The notes under the pieces: model-generated | Seen by the model: only the letters and a program-made list of their open reading frames with translations | Told to the model about the DNA's origin: nothing | Databases searched by the model: none | Shown: positions 4,943 through 12,279 of the stretch, one piece after another | Position numbering within the stretch: position 1 is the stretch's first letter | Layout of the letters: every line of letters starts with the position of its first letter | Made by a program: the position numbers and the translations under genes | NCBI GenBank assembly: GCA_027365375.1 | Contig: DAHXNM010000337.1 | Span: 1-13,240 of the forward strand | Reading direction: 5' to 3' | DNA: 13,240 nt | Source: Ferrimicrobium sp. | GTDB lineage: Bacteria; Actinomycetota; Acidimicrobiia; Acidimicrobiales; Acidimicrobiaceae

Positions 4943-7042
4943 CCACCAAGGACCGGTCGACCTGACGATCGCCCAGCCCGTCCGGCTGGACCGAATGATC
5001 GCCCGCCACGTAGTGATCAGGCTGGTGCACGTACTGGTCCGGGCTCGGGTCCATCCACCGGTGGTGGGTTCCGTGGCTCGCCTCCGCCCCGAGGTGGAGG
5101 CAGGGGTGCCCCTACACGTGGTCCGGGAGGGCCGATGCAGGCACCTCGCGGCCGTGGTCGCGGTGGCCCAAAGTCTAAGAAGCGGGTGTCTCGCAAAGAG
5201 TACGAAGAGCTTGAGCCAACGACGGTATCGAGTTACGTTCCTTCGAATGCACCGATACCTGACCATGAAGTTATTATCGAACGTGGATCCACGGCTCAAG
5301 AGGTTGGTCCGAAGCTCAATCGCTCAGCCGGTGATTTGATCAGATTCTTGTTGTTGCAAGGTGAGATGGTGACCGCGACTCAGTCGTTATCAGACGAGAT
5401 GATTGAGCTCTACGCCGCTGAACTTGGCGCAGAGATTCGCATGGTCGACGCCGGTCAAGAGCAGGAGGCGATGCTCGCGGCGCGTTATCTAGACGTCGAT
5501 GACACCGAGGATGAGCACGCAGTAGTGGCTCGCCCGCCTGTCGTCACCGTTATGGGACACGTCGATCATGGAAAGACTTTACTACTCGACCGAATCCGGA
5601 ACTCAAACGTTGTGGCCGGCGAGGCTGGGGGTATCACCCAGCATATAGGTGCCTATCAGGTCGAGCTCGGCGGTGGGCAGGTGACGTTTAGCGATACACC
5701 TGGACACGAGGCGTTCACCGCTATGCGAGCACGTGGAGCTGGGGTGACCGATATCGTCATCTTGGTGGTCGCTGCCGACGATGGTGTCATGCCGCAGACG
5801 ATCGAGGCGATCGATCACGCTAAGGCGGCTGGAGTTCCAATTATCGTCGCGTTGAATAAGATCGATCGAGCTGACGCCGATCCCAACAGAGTGCTCCAGC
5901 AGTTGTCTGAGTACAACCTGGTGCCGGAGAAGTGGGGTGGGGACACGATCGTCGTTGAGATCTCCGCACTGCAAAACTTAGGAATCGACGACCTGCTTGA
6001 GCAGATATTGGTGCTCGCTGAAGTGTTGGAGTTGGACGCTAACCCAACCGGTCATGCACGTGGTACCGTTCTTGAGGGCCACCTCGATGTCGGGCGAGGA
6101 CCAGTGGCTACGATACTCGTGCAGTCGGGTACGCTTCGAATTGGTGACTCTATGGTTGCTGGACAAGCTTGGGGCAAGGCTAAGGCACTAGTTGATGATC
6201 GTGGAAACAAGGTCGACATCGCTGGACCATCGGTTCCAGTGCAGGTACTTGGTTTCTCAGAGGTTCCAAGTGCTGGTGATCAGTTCCGGGTTACCAATGA
6301 GATCGCGAGCGCTAGAGAGGTTGCCGAGTCACGTGAGCAGCGGCTACGGCTTGCAGCAAATGCGAACCGGGCCATCGGAAGTTCCGGTATCAAGCTAGAG
6401 GATCTGTTCGAGCAGATTCAAAAGGGCGACGTTCCTGTGCTGAACATCATCCTTAAAGCTGACGTACAGGGGAGTCTTGAGGCACTCGCTGATGCTCTCG
6501 GCAAGCTAGGTCGTGACGAGGTTGGCCTCGCTATCATCCATAAGGCCGTCGGCGGCGTTACTGAGAATGATGTGGCCCTTGCAGCCGCCTCTGATGCGCT
6601 TATCATTGGATTCAACGTGCGTCCGGATCGACGGGCTCGCGAGGCGGCAGAGCTCGCCCACGTCGAAGTCCGTACCTATGAGATCATCTACAAGGTGATT
6701 GAGGATATTGAGTCGGCGGTTGTCGGCATGCTCAAGCCAGAGTACGAAGAGGTCGTAACTGGTGAGGCTGAGGTGCGCGAGGTCTTCAGGATTCCACGGG
6801 TCGGTGCGATAGCGGGTTGTTATGTTCGTTCAGGCGTCATCACCCGAGGCTCGCACGTACGCTTCCTGCGCGACGGTGTGATTCTTTGGAAGGGCAACGT
6901 GGTCTCGTTGCGGAGATTCAAGGACGATGTCCGTGAGGTCAATGCAGGCTTCGAGTGTGGTGTTGGACTATCTGACTTTCAGGATCTGCACGCCGGTGAC
7001 CTGATCGAGACCTTCGAGCTTCGTGAGATCGCTAGGGAGTAG
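4940..7042 (+). CDS. infB: Translation initiation factor IF2, main part with GTPase (after the in-frame TGA)
   Basis: IF2 is the GTPase that places initiator tRNA on the 30S subunit and promotes subunit joining. From ATG 4940 the product is 700 residues. A Gly/Arg/Pro-rich linker comes first (1 to about 80), then a second IF2_N domain (about 110-168, with STAQEVGPKLNRSAGDLIRF). The G domain carries G1 GHVDHGKT (206-213), G2 GGITQHIGAY (from about 230), G3 DTPGHEA (252-258), G4 NKID (306-309) and SAL (342-344). The EF-Tu-like domain II, domain III and the C-terminal initiator-tRNA-binding domain follow to the end (HVRFLRDG, VREVNAGFECGVGL). All catalytic parts are intact. Only the first N-domain is cut off by the upstream TGA. 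The TAG stop lies 7 bases before rbfA. Confidence 0.93.
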   Translation: MPPRTGRPDDRPARPAGPNDRPPRSDQAGARTGPGSGPSTGGGFRGSPPPRGGGRGAPTRGPGGPMQAPRGRGRGGPKSKKRVSRKEYEELEPTTVSSYVPSNAPIPDHEVIIERGSTAQEVGPKLNRSAGDLIRFLLLQGEMVTATQSLSDEMIELYAAELGAEIRMVDAGQEQEAMLAARYLDVDDTEDEHAVVARPPVVTVMGHVDHGKTLLLDRIRNSNVVAGEAGGITQHIGAYQVELGGGQVTFSDTPGHEAFTAMRARGAGVTDIVILVVAADDGVMPQTIEAIDHAKAAGVPIIVALNKIDRADADPNRVLQQLSEYNLVPEKWGGDTIVVEISALQNLGIDDLLEQILVLAEVLELDANPTGHARGTVLEGHLDVGRGPVATILVQSGTLRIGDSMVAGQAWGKAKALVDDRGNKVDIAGPSVPVQVLGFSEVPSAGDQFRVTNEIASAREVAESREQRLRLAANANRAIGSSGIKLEDLFEQIQKGDVPVLNIILKADVQGSLEALADALGKLGRDEVGLAIIHKAVGGVTENDVALAAASDALIIGFNVRPDRRAREAAELAHVEVRTYEIIYKVIEDIESAVVGMLKPEYEEVVTGEAEVREVFRIPRVGAIAGCYVRSGVITRGSHVRFLRDGVILWKGNVVSLRRFKDDVREVNAGFECGVGLSDFQDLHAGDLIETFELREIARE

Positions 7043-7049
7043 CTGACGA

Positions 7050-7406
7050 ATGGCTACAAGGGGTTCGCATAGATACGAGAGAGTCGACCGAGTATCGCGG
7101 CTTTTGCAGGAGGTAATCGCCTGGGAGCTTGAGCGAATTGGTGATATCGACGACCGCGTAGAGCTGCTTACCATAACCGAGGTGCGGGTTCGTCCGGATC
7201 TGCGCTCCGCGCTGGTCTTTTTCGCCTCGCTTCCCGAAGAGGCGGAGCTCGCCCTCGATGAGCATCGCATCGAACTTCAGGCAGCTATTGCGCGCCAGGT
7301 CCGGATGAAGCGTACGCCACAGCTGCGCTTCGTCGTCGACGATGTCTTGGCAGCATCTGAGGAGATTGAGGCCGTCCTTCGTCGTCACGACCAACAGCTT
7401 GGTTAA
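7050..7406 (+). CDS. rbfA: 30S ribosome-binding factor RbfA
   Basis: RbfA binds the 30S subunit near 16S rRNA helix 1 and is needed for late maturation and cold growth in the organisms studied. The product is 118 residues, typical of the family, and forms a single KH-like domain. Family features are the early RVDRVSRLLQEVIAWEL helix, ITEVRVRPDLRSALVFFA, and RMKRTPQLRFVVDD near the end. ATG 7050 has AGGGAG (7034-7039) 10 bases upstream and begins 8 bases after the infB stop. The gene is followed directly by truB with a 4-base gap. Confidence 0.93.
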   Translation: MATRGSHRYERVDRVSRLLQEVIAWELERIGDIDDRVELLTITEVRVRPDLRSALVFFASLPEEAELALDEHRIELQAAIARQVRMKRTPQLRFVVDDVLAASEEIEAVLRRHDQQLG

Positions 7407-7410
7407 CCGA

Positions 7411-8316
7411 GTGGCGGAGGCAGGTGGGTTTTATGCCCTCGATAAGCCGGTTGGCATAACCTCTCAGCGGGCACTGAGTATCGCCAAGAGGCAGCTCAAG
7501 GTGCGCAAAGCCGGGCATAGCGGAACCCTTGATCCTCTCGCCTCTGGTCTACTGATTGTAGCCGTCGGATCCTGGTCTCGTTTGCTCGCCTTTGTGCTCG
7601 GGGCTGACAAGGTCTATCGCGGTGTAGTCCGTTGTGGACTGCGCACCGATAGCCTTGATGTCACCGGGGCAATCCAGGGTTTTCGGCCTGTGCCTGCTGG
7701 TATCGACGCGGTAGTAGTGCGACAAGAGCTCCAGAGGTTCAAGGGTCCGATTCAACAGCTCCCGCCGGCCTTTAGCGCACTCAAAGTCAATGGAGTGCGC
7801 GCATACGAGCTCGCACGTGCTGGGTCGGAGGTGGCGTTAGAGCGACGTTCGGTGGTGATCCACGATATCGAGCTCCTAGGTCTTACTCGGTCGGGTCCAT
7901 TTCTCGATGTTGAGCTACGAATTGCGTGTTCATCAGGAACATATATTCGCTCTATCGCCAGGGATCTTGGTGAGCTTCTCGGTACGGGTGCGACGTTGTT
8001 GTCACTTCGACGCGAGTCGATTGGCGAGGTCACTCTAGACGCTGCGAGCGATCCGATGGCGATCGCGCGAGAGGATCGGCTACCGCTATCGGCGGTTTTC
8101 CCGAGCTTTGGGCGCTACGAGATAGGTGGAGATATTCTCGGCATGGCTCGTCATGGCCATGCAATCGACCTGCCGGTAGAGCTCGCCGACTTCGAACAGG
8201 TACTCGTCCTTGCTGCCGGAGCTGAGCCTGAGTACCGGCGACTCGTAGGAGTCTATCGAAATGAGGCCGATAGGCTGAAGCCGTTGCGAGTTGTACCAGA
8301 AGAGGTGGCTCAATGA
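7411..8316 (+). CDS. truB: tRNA pseudouridine-55 synthase TruB
   Basis: TruB converts U55 of the tRNA T-loop to pseudouridine. The product is 301 residues from GTG 7411. The N-terminal YALDKPVGITS motif and GHSGTLDPLASGLL (36-49) are characteristic, and Asp41 is the catalytic aspartate. The later segments PPAFSALKVNGVRAYELAR and CSSGTYIRSIARDLGE also match the family. The start is a judgement: the frame is open back to 7342, inside rbfA, but family N-termini begin just before the LDKP motif. GTG 7411 lies 4 bases after the rbfA stop and has no clear Shine-Dalgarno, so reinitiation after rbfA is likely; TTG 7399 is an alternative. The TGA overlaps the ribF start as ATGA. Many actinobacteria have a DHH phosphoesterase gene between rbfA and truB, which is absent here. 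Confidence 0.93.
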   Translation: MAEAGGFYALDKPVGITSQRALSIAKRQLKVRKAGHSGTLDPLASGLLIVAVGSWSRLLAFVLGADKVYRGVVRCGLRTDSLDVTGAIQGFRPVPAGIDAVVVRQELQRFKGPIQQLPPAFSALKVNGVRAYELARAGSEVALERRSVVIHDIELLGLTRSGPFLDVELRIACSSGTYIRSIARDLGELLGTGATLLSLRRESIGEVTLDAASDPMAIAREDRLPLSAVFPSFGRYEIGGDILGMARHGHAIDLPVELADFEQVLVLAAGAEPEYRRLVGVYRNEADRLKPLRVVPEEVAQ

Positions 8317-9293
8317 TAGAGGTTCTGAGTTCGACGTCACCGTCGTATTCGCTTGAAGGGTCGGTGGTCACAATCGGCGCTTTTGATGGTCTCCATCGAG
8401 GCCATCTCCAGCTTCTAAAAGAGGCTAGCGCTGAGGCTGATAGACGATCCTTGCCTCTGGTGGTGGTCACATTTGATCAGCATCCGATGAGGGTGTTTGC
8501 ACCCGATCGTGCCCCGCGTTTGTTGATGGGTCCACTCGTTCGTCATCATCTGCTTGAGTCCTTCGGTGTTGATGTACTCTATCTTCTCCATTTCGATCAA
8601 GAGCGGGCGGCCCAGCCAGCAGCTGAGTTCGTCGATCAAGTCCTGGACGAGACGCTGTCAGCGGTGGCCGTCTATGTTGGGGAGAACTTTAGCTACGGTG
8701 CCAAAGGTGCTGGTTCGATAGCCGACCTCGCGCAGCAGGGTATGACTTTGGGGTTTACAGTGCACGGCACTCGTCTGCTGACGGTCGGAGAGGTAGACGA
8801 CTCGACATCGCTTGAACCCTCCACTGTCATCTCGGCGACGCTGATTCGATCTCTAGTGCAGGAGGGTCGTCTGGAGCTAGCGAATCTGCTGCTTGGACAC
8901 CCATTTGGGCTTGAAGGGGTCGTCGTCTCGGGCGATCGAAGGGGTCGCACCCTTGGTTTCCCGACGGCAAATATTAGCTTAGATGATGGGTTCGTGAGAC
9001 CACCTGATGCGGTCTATGCCGGCTACACCTACCTCGGTGGGCAGCGGTATCCATTGGCGATTTCGCTTGGAACACGGCCGATGTACTACCCGGACGGAGG
9101 TGTTCGACTCCTGGAGGTCTTTGTGGTAGGGGCGGATGAGGATCTTTACGGACGCGAGATCCCAGTCTTTTTCGTAGCCAAGCTTCGAGATCAGCATGTA
9201 TTTGACTCGGAGTCCGTCTTTCGGGAACAAATGGAGCGCGATGTCCAAGATGCGGTCGCAGTAGTGGAGGCCTGGCCGTCGTGTTCGCTCTAA
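8313..9293 (+). CDS. ribF: Bifunctional riboflavin kinase / FAD synthetase RibF
   Basis: RibF phosphorylates riboflavin to FMN and adenylates FMN to FAD. The 326-residue product has both modules. The N-terminal nucleotidyltransferase carries GAFDGLHRGH (22-31), VTFDQHPM and GENFSYGAKGAG (123-134), ending in ISATLIRSLVQEG (173-185). The C-terminal kinase carries GRTLGFPTAN (211-220), SLGTRPMYYPDGG and LLEVFVVGADEDLYG, with KLRDQHVFDS near the end. Small departures from consensus are ISATLIR rather than the usual ISSTxIR and no Gly-Asp after the GENF motif; neither looks disabling. ATG 8313 overlaps the truB stop and has GAAGAGG (8299-8305) 7 bases upstream. It appears to be the last gene of the rimP operon. 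Confidence 0.94.
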   Translation: MIEVLSSTSPSYSLEGSVVTIGAFDGLHRGHLQLLKEASAEADRRSLPLVVVTFDQHPMRVFAPDRAPRLLMGPLVRHHLLESFGVDVLYLLHFDQERAAQPAAEFVDQVLDETLSAVAVYVGENFSYGAKGAGSIADLAQQGMTLGFTVHGTRLLTVGEVDDSTSLEPSTVISATLIRSLVQEGRLELANLLLGHPFGLEGVVVSGDRRGRTLGFPTANISLDDGFVRPPDAVYAGYTYLGGQRYPLAISLGTRPMYYPDGGVRLLEVFVVGADEDLYGREIPVFFVAKLRDQHVFDSESVFREQMERDVQDAVAVVEAWPSCSL

Positions 9294-9298
9294 GCCGC

Positions 9299-9304
9299 TA
9301 TGAT
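9299..9304 (+). promoter_or_regulatory. Candidate -10 box for rpsO
   Basis: TATGAT, one mismatch from TATAAT, lies 6 bases after the ribF stop. No convincing -35 is present. A start near 9311 would give a leader of about 60 bases that includes the hairpin at 9333-9349. A separate rpsO promoter would be normal for this ribosomal gene. Confidence 0.35.
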
Positions 9305-9332
9305 GGTCGCCGTACTTGTAAGTTAAACGTCA

Positions 9333-9349
9333 ATCTGGCGGGTCCAGAT
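9333..9349 (+). promoter_or_regulatory. Hairpin in the rpsO leader
   Basis: ATCTGG (9333-9338) and CCAGAT (9344-9349) form a perfect 6-bp stem with a five-base CGGGT loop. The stem ends 4 bases before the Shine-Dalgarno (GAAGAGGA, 9353-9360). S15 represses its own mRNA through leader structures in several bacteria, and those structures differ between lineages. This hairpin is well placed for such a role, but nothing specific to S15 recognition can be identified. Confidence 0.4.
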
Positions 9350-9370
9350 CTAGAAGAGGAATGACTACGT

Positions 9371-9628
9371 ATGTCAACCAAGCAAGATGTCATTACGAGC
9401 TATCAGACTCGTGAGGGTGATACCGGTTCCCCAGAGGTTCAGGTTGCCATTCTTACCGATAGGATAGCTCAGCTTACTGAGCATCTCAAGGTGCACAAGG
9501 GTGACCATCACTCGCGCCGTGGACTGATGATGATGATTGGAAGGCGTCGACGACTTCTTGACTACCTGCGTGACCAAGACGTTGAGCGCTACCGTACTTT
9601 GATATCCCGTCTTGGCTTGCGCCGCTAG
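9371..9628 (+). CDS. rpsO: 30S ribosomal protein S15
   Basis: S15 binds 16S rRNA early in assembly of the 30S platform. The product is 85 residues, slightly below the usual 88-89. The family core is complete: GDTGSPEVQVAILTDRI, LTEHLKVHKGDHHSRRGL, RRRRLLDYLRDQDVERY and the C-terminal LGLRR. ATG 9371 has GAGGA (9356-9360) 10 bases upstream; ATG 9361 is in another frame and directly abuts the Shine-Dalgarno. pnp follows after 42 bases, the common rpsO-pnp arrangement. That gap contains TAGAAT (9641-9646), a possible weak -10 box, inside a small 5-bp inverted repeat (9635-9652). Confidence 0.96.
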   Translation: MSTKQDVITSYQTREGDTGSPEVQVAILTDRIAQLTEHLKVHKGDHHSRRGLMMMIGRRRRLLDYLRDQDVERYRTLISRLGLRR

Positions 9629-9670
9629 TCGCGTTTGCTTTAGAATCAGCAATCGTAAATAAGGAGAAAT

Positions 9671-11968
9671 ATGTCGGCAATCAGTGTCGAGCGTCAGTTC
9701 ACGGGTATGGATACCCTGATTCGTTTTGAAACCGGACTTCTTGCCCCTCAGGCTCATGGAGCCGTTGTGGCCCAGCTTGGCGACACCATGGTGCTTGCTA
9801 CGGCCACCACCAGTAAGCAGCCTAAGGATGGAATCGACTTCTTCCCACTCACGGTGGACGTCGAGGAGCGGATGTATGCCGCTGGAAAAATCCCAGGTTC
9901 GTTCTTTCGCCGAGAGGGTCGCGCCAGCGATCAGGCCATCTTGACGTGTCGATTGATCGATCGTCCGTTGCGCCCTTGTTTCCCTGATGGTTTTCGTAAC
10001 GACGTTCACGTCGTGGTTACCATTCTCGGTGCCGACATGGTGAATCCGCACGATGTTCTATCTATAAATGCTGCCTCGGCGGCGCTCATGATGTCGGGCA
10101 TCCCGTTCCAAGGACCTATCGGAGCGGTGCGCATCGCTTTGGCGGCAGATGGAAGATGGATACCGTTCCCGACCTATCAAGAGGGTGATGAGAGCTCATT
10201 CGAACTCGTAGTCGCTGGACGCATGACCAGTGACGGCTCCGATGTTGCCGTCATGATGGTCGAGGCCGGAGGTACGGAGTGCACCTGGAAGGCTTACGAG
10301 TCTAAGGGTGCGATCCCTACTGAGGAGGTAGTCGCCGCCGGACTTGTCGAGGCTAAGCGTTGGATCGCTGAGTCGATTGCTCTGCAAAAAGAGCTGATCG
10401 CGAAGGCTACCCCAAGAGAACCGATGAGTTGGACCCCGGTCGCGGACTATAGCGATGAGATTGCGCAAGCCGTCCAGGCTTCGGCTCGAGCCAGGCTCGT
10501 TACCGCCAATGCCATCTCCGACAAGCTCGAGCGAGCCAGCGCGATCGAGAGCATCAATGCAGAGGTTCAAGAGGCAGTCTCTTCGCAGTTCGAGGATCAG
10601 GCAGGCGCTATCAAGGCGGCACTTCGTTCTCTCCTAAAGGCTGTGGTACGAGAGCGAATCGTCAACGATGGAGTCCGCATAGATGGTCGTGATACCTCGA
10701 CGATTCGACCTTTGTCGGCCACCGTTGGACTTATTCCTACTGCTCATGGCTCTGGAATGTTTCAGCGCGGTGAGACGCAGGTACTCAACGTGTGTACTCT
10801 TGGGATGCCACGTATGAATCAGCAGCTCGATACGCTCGGAGTCGAGGACTCCAAGCGGTACATGCACCACTACAACATGCCGCCATTTGCCTCCGGTGAG
10901 CCAGGGTTTATGCGCGGGCCTAAGCGTAGGGAGATCGGTCACGGGCTGCTTGCCGAGCGAGCGCTCGCCCCGGTAGTCCCCTCCGAAGAGGAGTTTAGCT
11001 ATGCTTTGCGCCTCGTATCTGAGGTGTTAAGCTCCAACGGCTTGACCTCGATGGCTTCGGTCTGTGGTTCTACGCTGTCGCTGATGGATGCAGGGGTCCC
11101 GATCAAAGCGCCTGTTGGCGGCATCGCTATGGGTCTGATCTACGAAGATGGCAAGTACGTCACCCTCACCGATATTCTCGGAGCTGAGGATGCCTTCGGA
11201 GATATGGATTTCAAGGTGGCAGGGACTCGTGAGTTCGTCACGGCACTGCAGCTAGATACCAAAATCGATGGTATTCCAGCCGAGGTGTTAGCTGCTGCTC
11301 TAAAGCAAGCTCATACCGCGCGTATGCAGATTATTGACGTCATCGAGCAGACACTCTCTGCTCCTCGCGCCGAGGTCGCAGCGACGGCGCCGCGCATCGT
11401 CACTATCCAGATTCCAATGGATAAGATTGGCGAGATCATCGGTCCAAAGGGCAAGAACATCAACGCGATGCAACTCGACACCGGGTGTGATATCTCGGTT
11501 GATGATGATGGTAGCGTTGGTCGCGTCGTCATTGGCTCCAAGGACGGCGAGATGGTCAAGGAGGTTCAGCGACGCATAGAACTTATCCTGAATCCACCGG
11601 AGGCTACCTTAGGCGCTGTCTATCTTGGAAAGGTAGTCGGAATTACCAAGTTTGGCGCCTTTGTCAATATTCTCCCCGGCCGTGATGGGCTCGTTCATAT
11701 CTCCAAGTTGGGGCGTGGCAAGCGTGTCGACCGAGTAGAGGACGTACTAGAGCTCAATCAGGAGATCTCGGTCAGAGTAGATGAGATCGATCCATCAGGC
11801 AAACTGGCCCTCTCGTTGGTTGATGAGGATGCTGGTTCTGGTGAAGCGGCTGTTCACACTGCTGCTCCTGTCAGTAAGCAATCCGTGCCTGCTGGACCGT
11901 CGAATCGTGTCTCGTTCGAGGACTCCTTTGAGACCGAGCTAGCGCGCGAGATTGGTGATCTCGGCTAG
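9671..11968 (+). CDS. pnp: Polyribonucleotide nucleotidyltransferase (PNPase)
   Basis: PNPase degrades RNA from the 3' end using phosphate and can add 3' tails; it is a central enzyme of mRNA turnover. The product is 765 residues. The first RNase PH domain occupies about 1-220 (PGSFFRREGRASDQAILT, LIDRPLRP). A helical linker follows, then the active second RNase PH domain (about 330-550). There, SSNGLTSMASVCGSTLSLMDAG begins at 454 and GAEDAFGDMDFKVAG holds Asp507 and Asp513, spaced like the catalytic pair of E. coli PNPase. The KH domain has GPKG at 591-594, and the S1 domain covers about 646-718 (GKVVGITKFGAFVNILPG). The tail is disordered. ATG 9671 has AAGGAG (9661-9666) 4 bases upstream. 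An intrinsic terminator follows the stop. Confidence 0.97.
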   Translation: MSAISVERQFTGMDTLIRFETGLLAPQAHGAVVAQLGDTMVLATATTSKQPKDGIDFFPLTVDVEERMYAAGKIPGSFFRREGRASDQAILTCRLIDRPLRPCFPDGFRNDVHVVVTILGADMVNPHDVLSINAASAALMMSGIPFQGPIGAVRIALAADGRWIPFPTYQEGDESSFELVVAGRMTSDGSDVAVMMVEAGGTECTWKAYESKGAIPTEEVVAAGLVEAKRWIAESIALQKELIAKATPREPMSWTPVADYSDEIAQAVQASARARLVTANAISDKLERASAIESINAEVQEAVSSQFEDQAGAIKAALRSLLKAVVRERIVNDGVRIDGRDTSTIRPLSATVGLIPTAHGSGMFQRGETQVLNVCTLGMPRMNQQLDTLGVEDSKRYMHHYNMPPFASGEPGFMRGPKRREIGHGLLAERALAPVVPSEEEFSYALRLVSEVLSSNGLTSMASVCGSTLSLMDAGVPIKAPVGGIAMGLIYEDGKYVTLTDILGAEDAFGDMDFKVAGTREFVTALQLDTKIDGIPAEVLAAALKQAHTARMQIIDVIEQTLSAPRAEVAATAPRIVTIQIPMDKIGEIIGPKGKNINAMQLDTGCDISVDDDGSVGRVVIGSKDGEMVKEVQRRIELILNPPEATLGAVYLGKVVGITKFGAFVNILPGRDGLVHISKLGRGKRVDRVEDVLELNQEISVRVDEIDPSGKLALSLVDEDAGSGEAAVHTAAPVSKQSVPAGPSNRVSFEDSFETELAREIGDLG

Positions 11969-11992
11969 TTAAGTGTTAGAGAAGTGATCCAA

Positions 11993-12029
11993 GCTGACCC
12001 GGCCTTTTGTGCTGGGTCGGCTTCGTTTT
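11993..12029 (+). terminator. Intrinsic terminator of the rpsO-pnp unit
   Basis: GCTGACCCGGC (11993-12003) pairs with GCTGGGTCGGC (12011-12021) over 11 positions, counting two G-T pairs, with a seven-base loop. It is followed by TTCGTTTT (12022-12029). It begins 24 bases after the pnp stop. The opposite strand has no matching T-run, so it should act on + strand transcripts. Confidence 0.85.
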
Positions 12030-12077
12030 GGCTGCGAATTGATCCAGTGTGGCCTAAGGCATCGATTCGCGACCGGC

Positions 12078-12171
12078 CTGGGCCCAAACGCTAATTCCCA
12101 TTCTTTTTCTCTATGCGTTGCCAATACGGCTTGAGTCGGTTGCTCCAGTTGTGGCATAGAGTTTGGCCCAG
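12078..12171 (+). ncRNA. Candidate structured RNA or dapB leader element
   Basis: Two nested helices can form. The outer one pairs 12078-12089 (CTGGGCCCAAAC) with 12161-12171 (GTTTGGCCCAG) over 11 bp with one bulged C. The inner one pairs 12110-12116 (TCTATGC) with 12154-12160 (GCATAGA) over 7 bp. The right arms are directly adjacent; the left arms are separated by a 20-base pyrimidine-rich bulge, and the apical loop is 37 bases. Eighteen pairs in this arrangement are unlikely by chance. It lies after the pnp terminator and about 110 bases before dapB, so it could be a dapB 5' leader or a separate small RNA. I do not recognise it as a lysine riboswitch. Confidence 0.4.
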
Positions 12172-12279
12172 AGTAGGGCATACGGTTGGGTTCGTTTGGA
12201 CAGTCGGAGGGATTATCGCTACCGAGGGCATTCGTGGGTGTGGCTCTGTAATCGTGGCTTGGCTGAAGCTCCCGCTAGC

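Larger units (their letters stand above)
11969..12279. other. Gene-free gap between pnp and dapB
   Basis: This 311-base stretch has no convincing reading frame on either strand. It holds the pnp terminator (11993-12029) and a paired-arm structure (12078-12171). The remaining 108 bases before dapB contain no clear -35/-10 pair and no strong Shine-Dalgarno. Other actinobacteria such as Mycobacterium carry an M16-type peptidase gene after pnp; no remnant of one is visible here. Confidence 0.7.

Noticed and set aside
4704..5339. A 211-codon + strand frame overlapping the infB linker, which could suggest a frameshifted gene or alternative protein bridging the TGA.
   Set aside because: It is in a different frame from both IF2 pieces. 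Its sequence is His/Arg/Leu-rich without family features, as expected from the shadow of a GC-rich Pro/Arg/Gly-coding stretch. Both IF2 pieces share one frame, so no frameshift is needed.
9374..10051. Long minus-strand frame (225 codons) opposite rpsO and pnp.
   Set aside because: It lies wholly opposite two well-supported genes, has no family features, and is a typical antisense shadow.
12163..12279. N-terminal extension of dapB from TTG 12163.
   Set aside because: The extension is Arg/Trp-rich and unlike DapB. The Rossmann motif starts immediately after ATG 12280/12289, and the region overlaps the paired-arm element.
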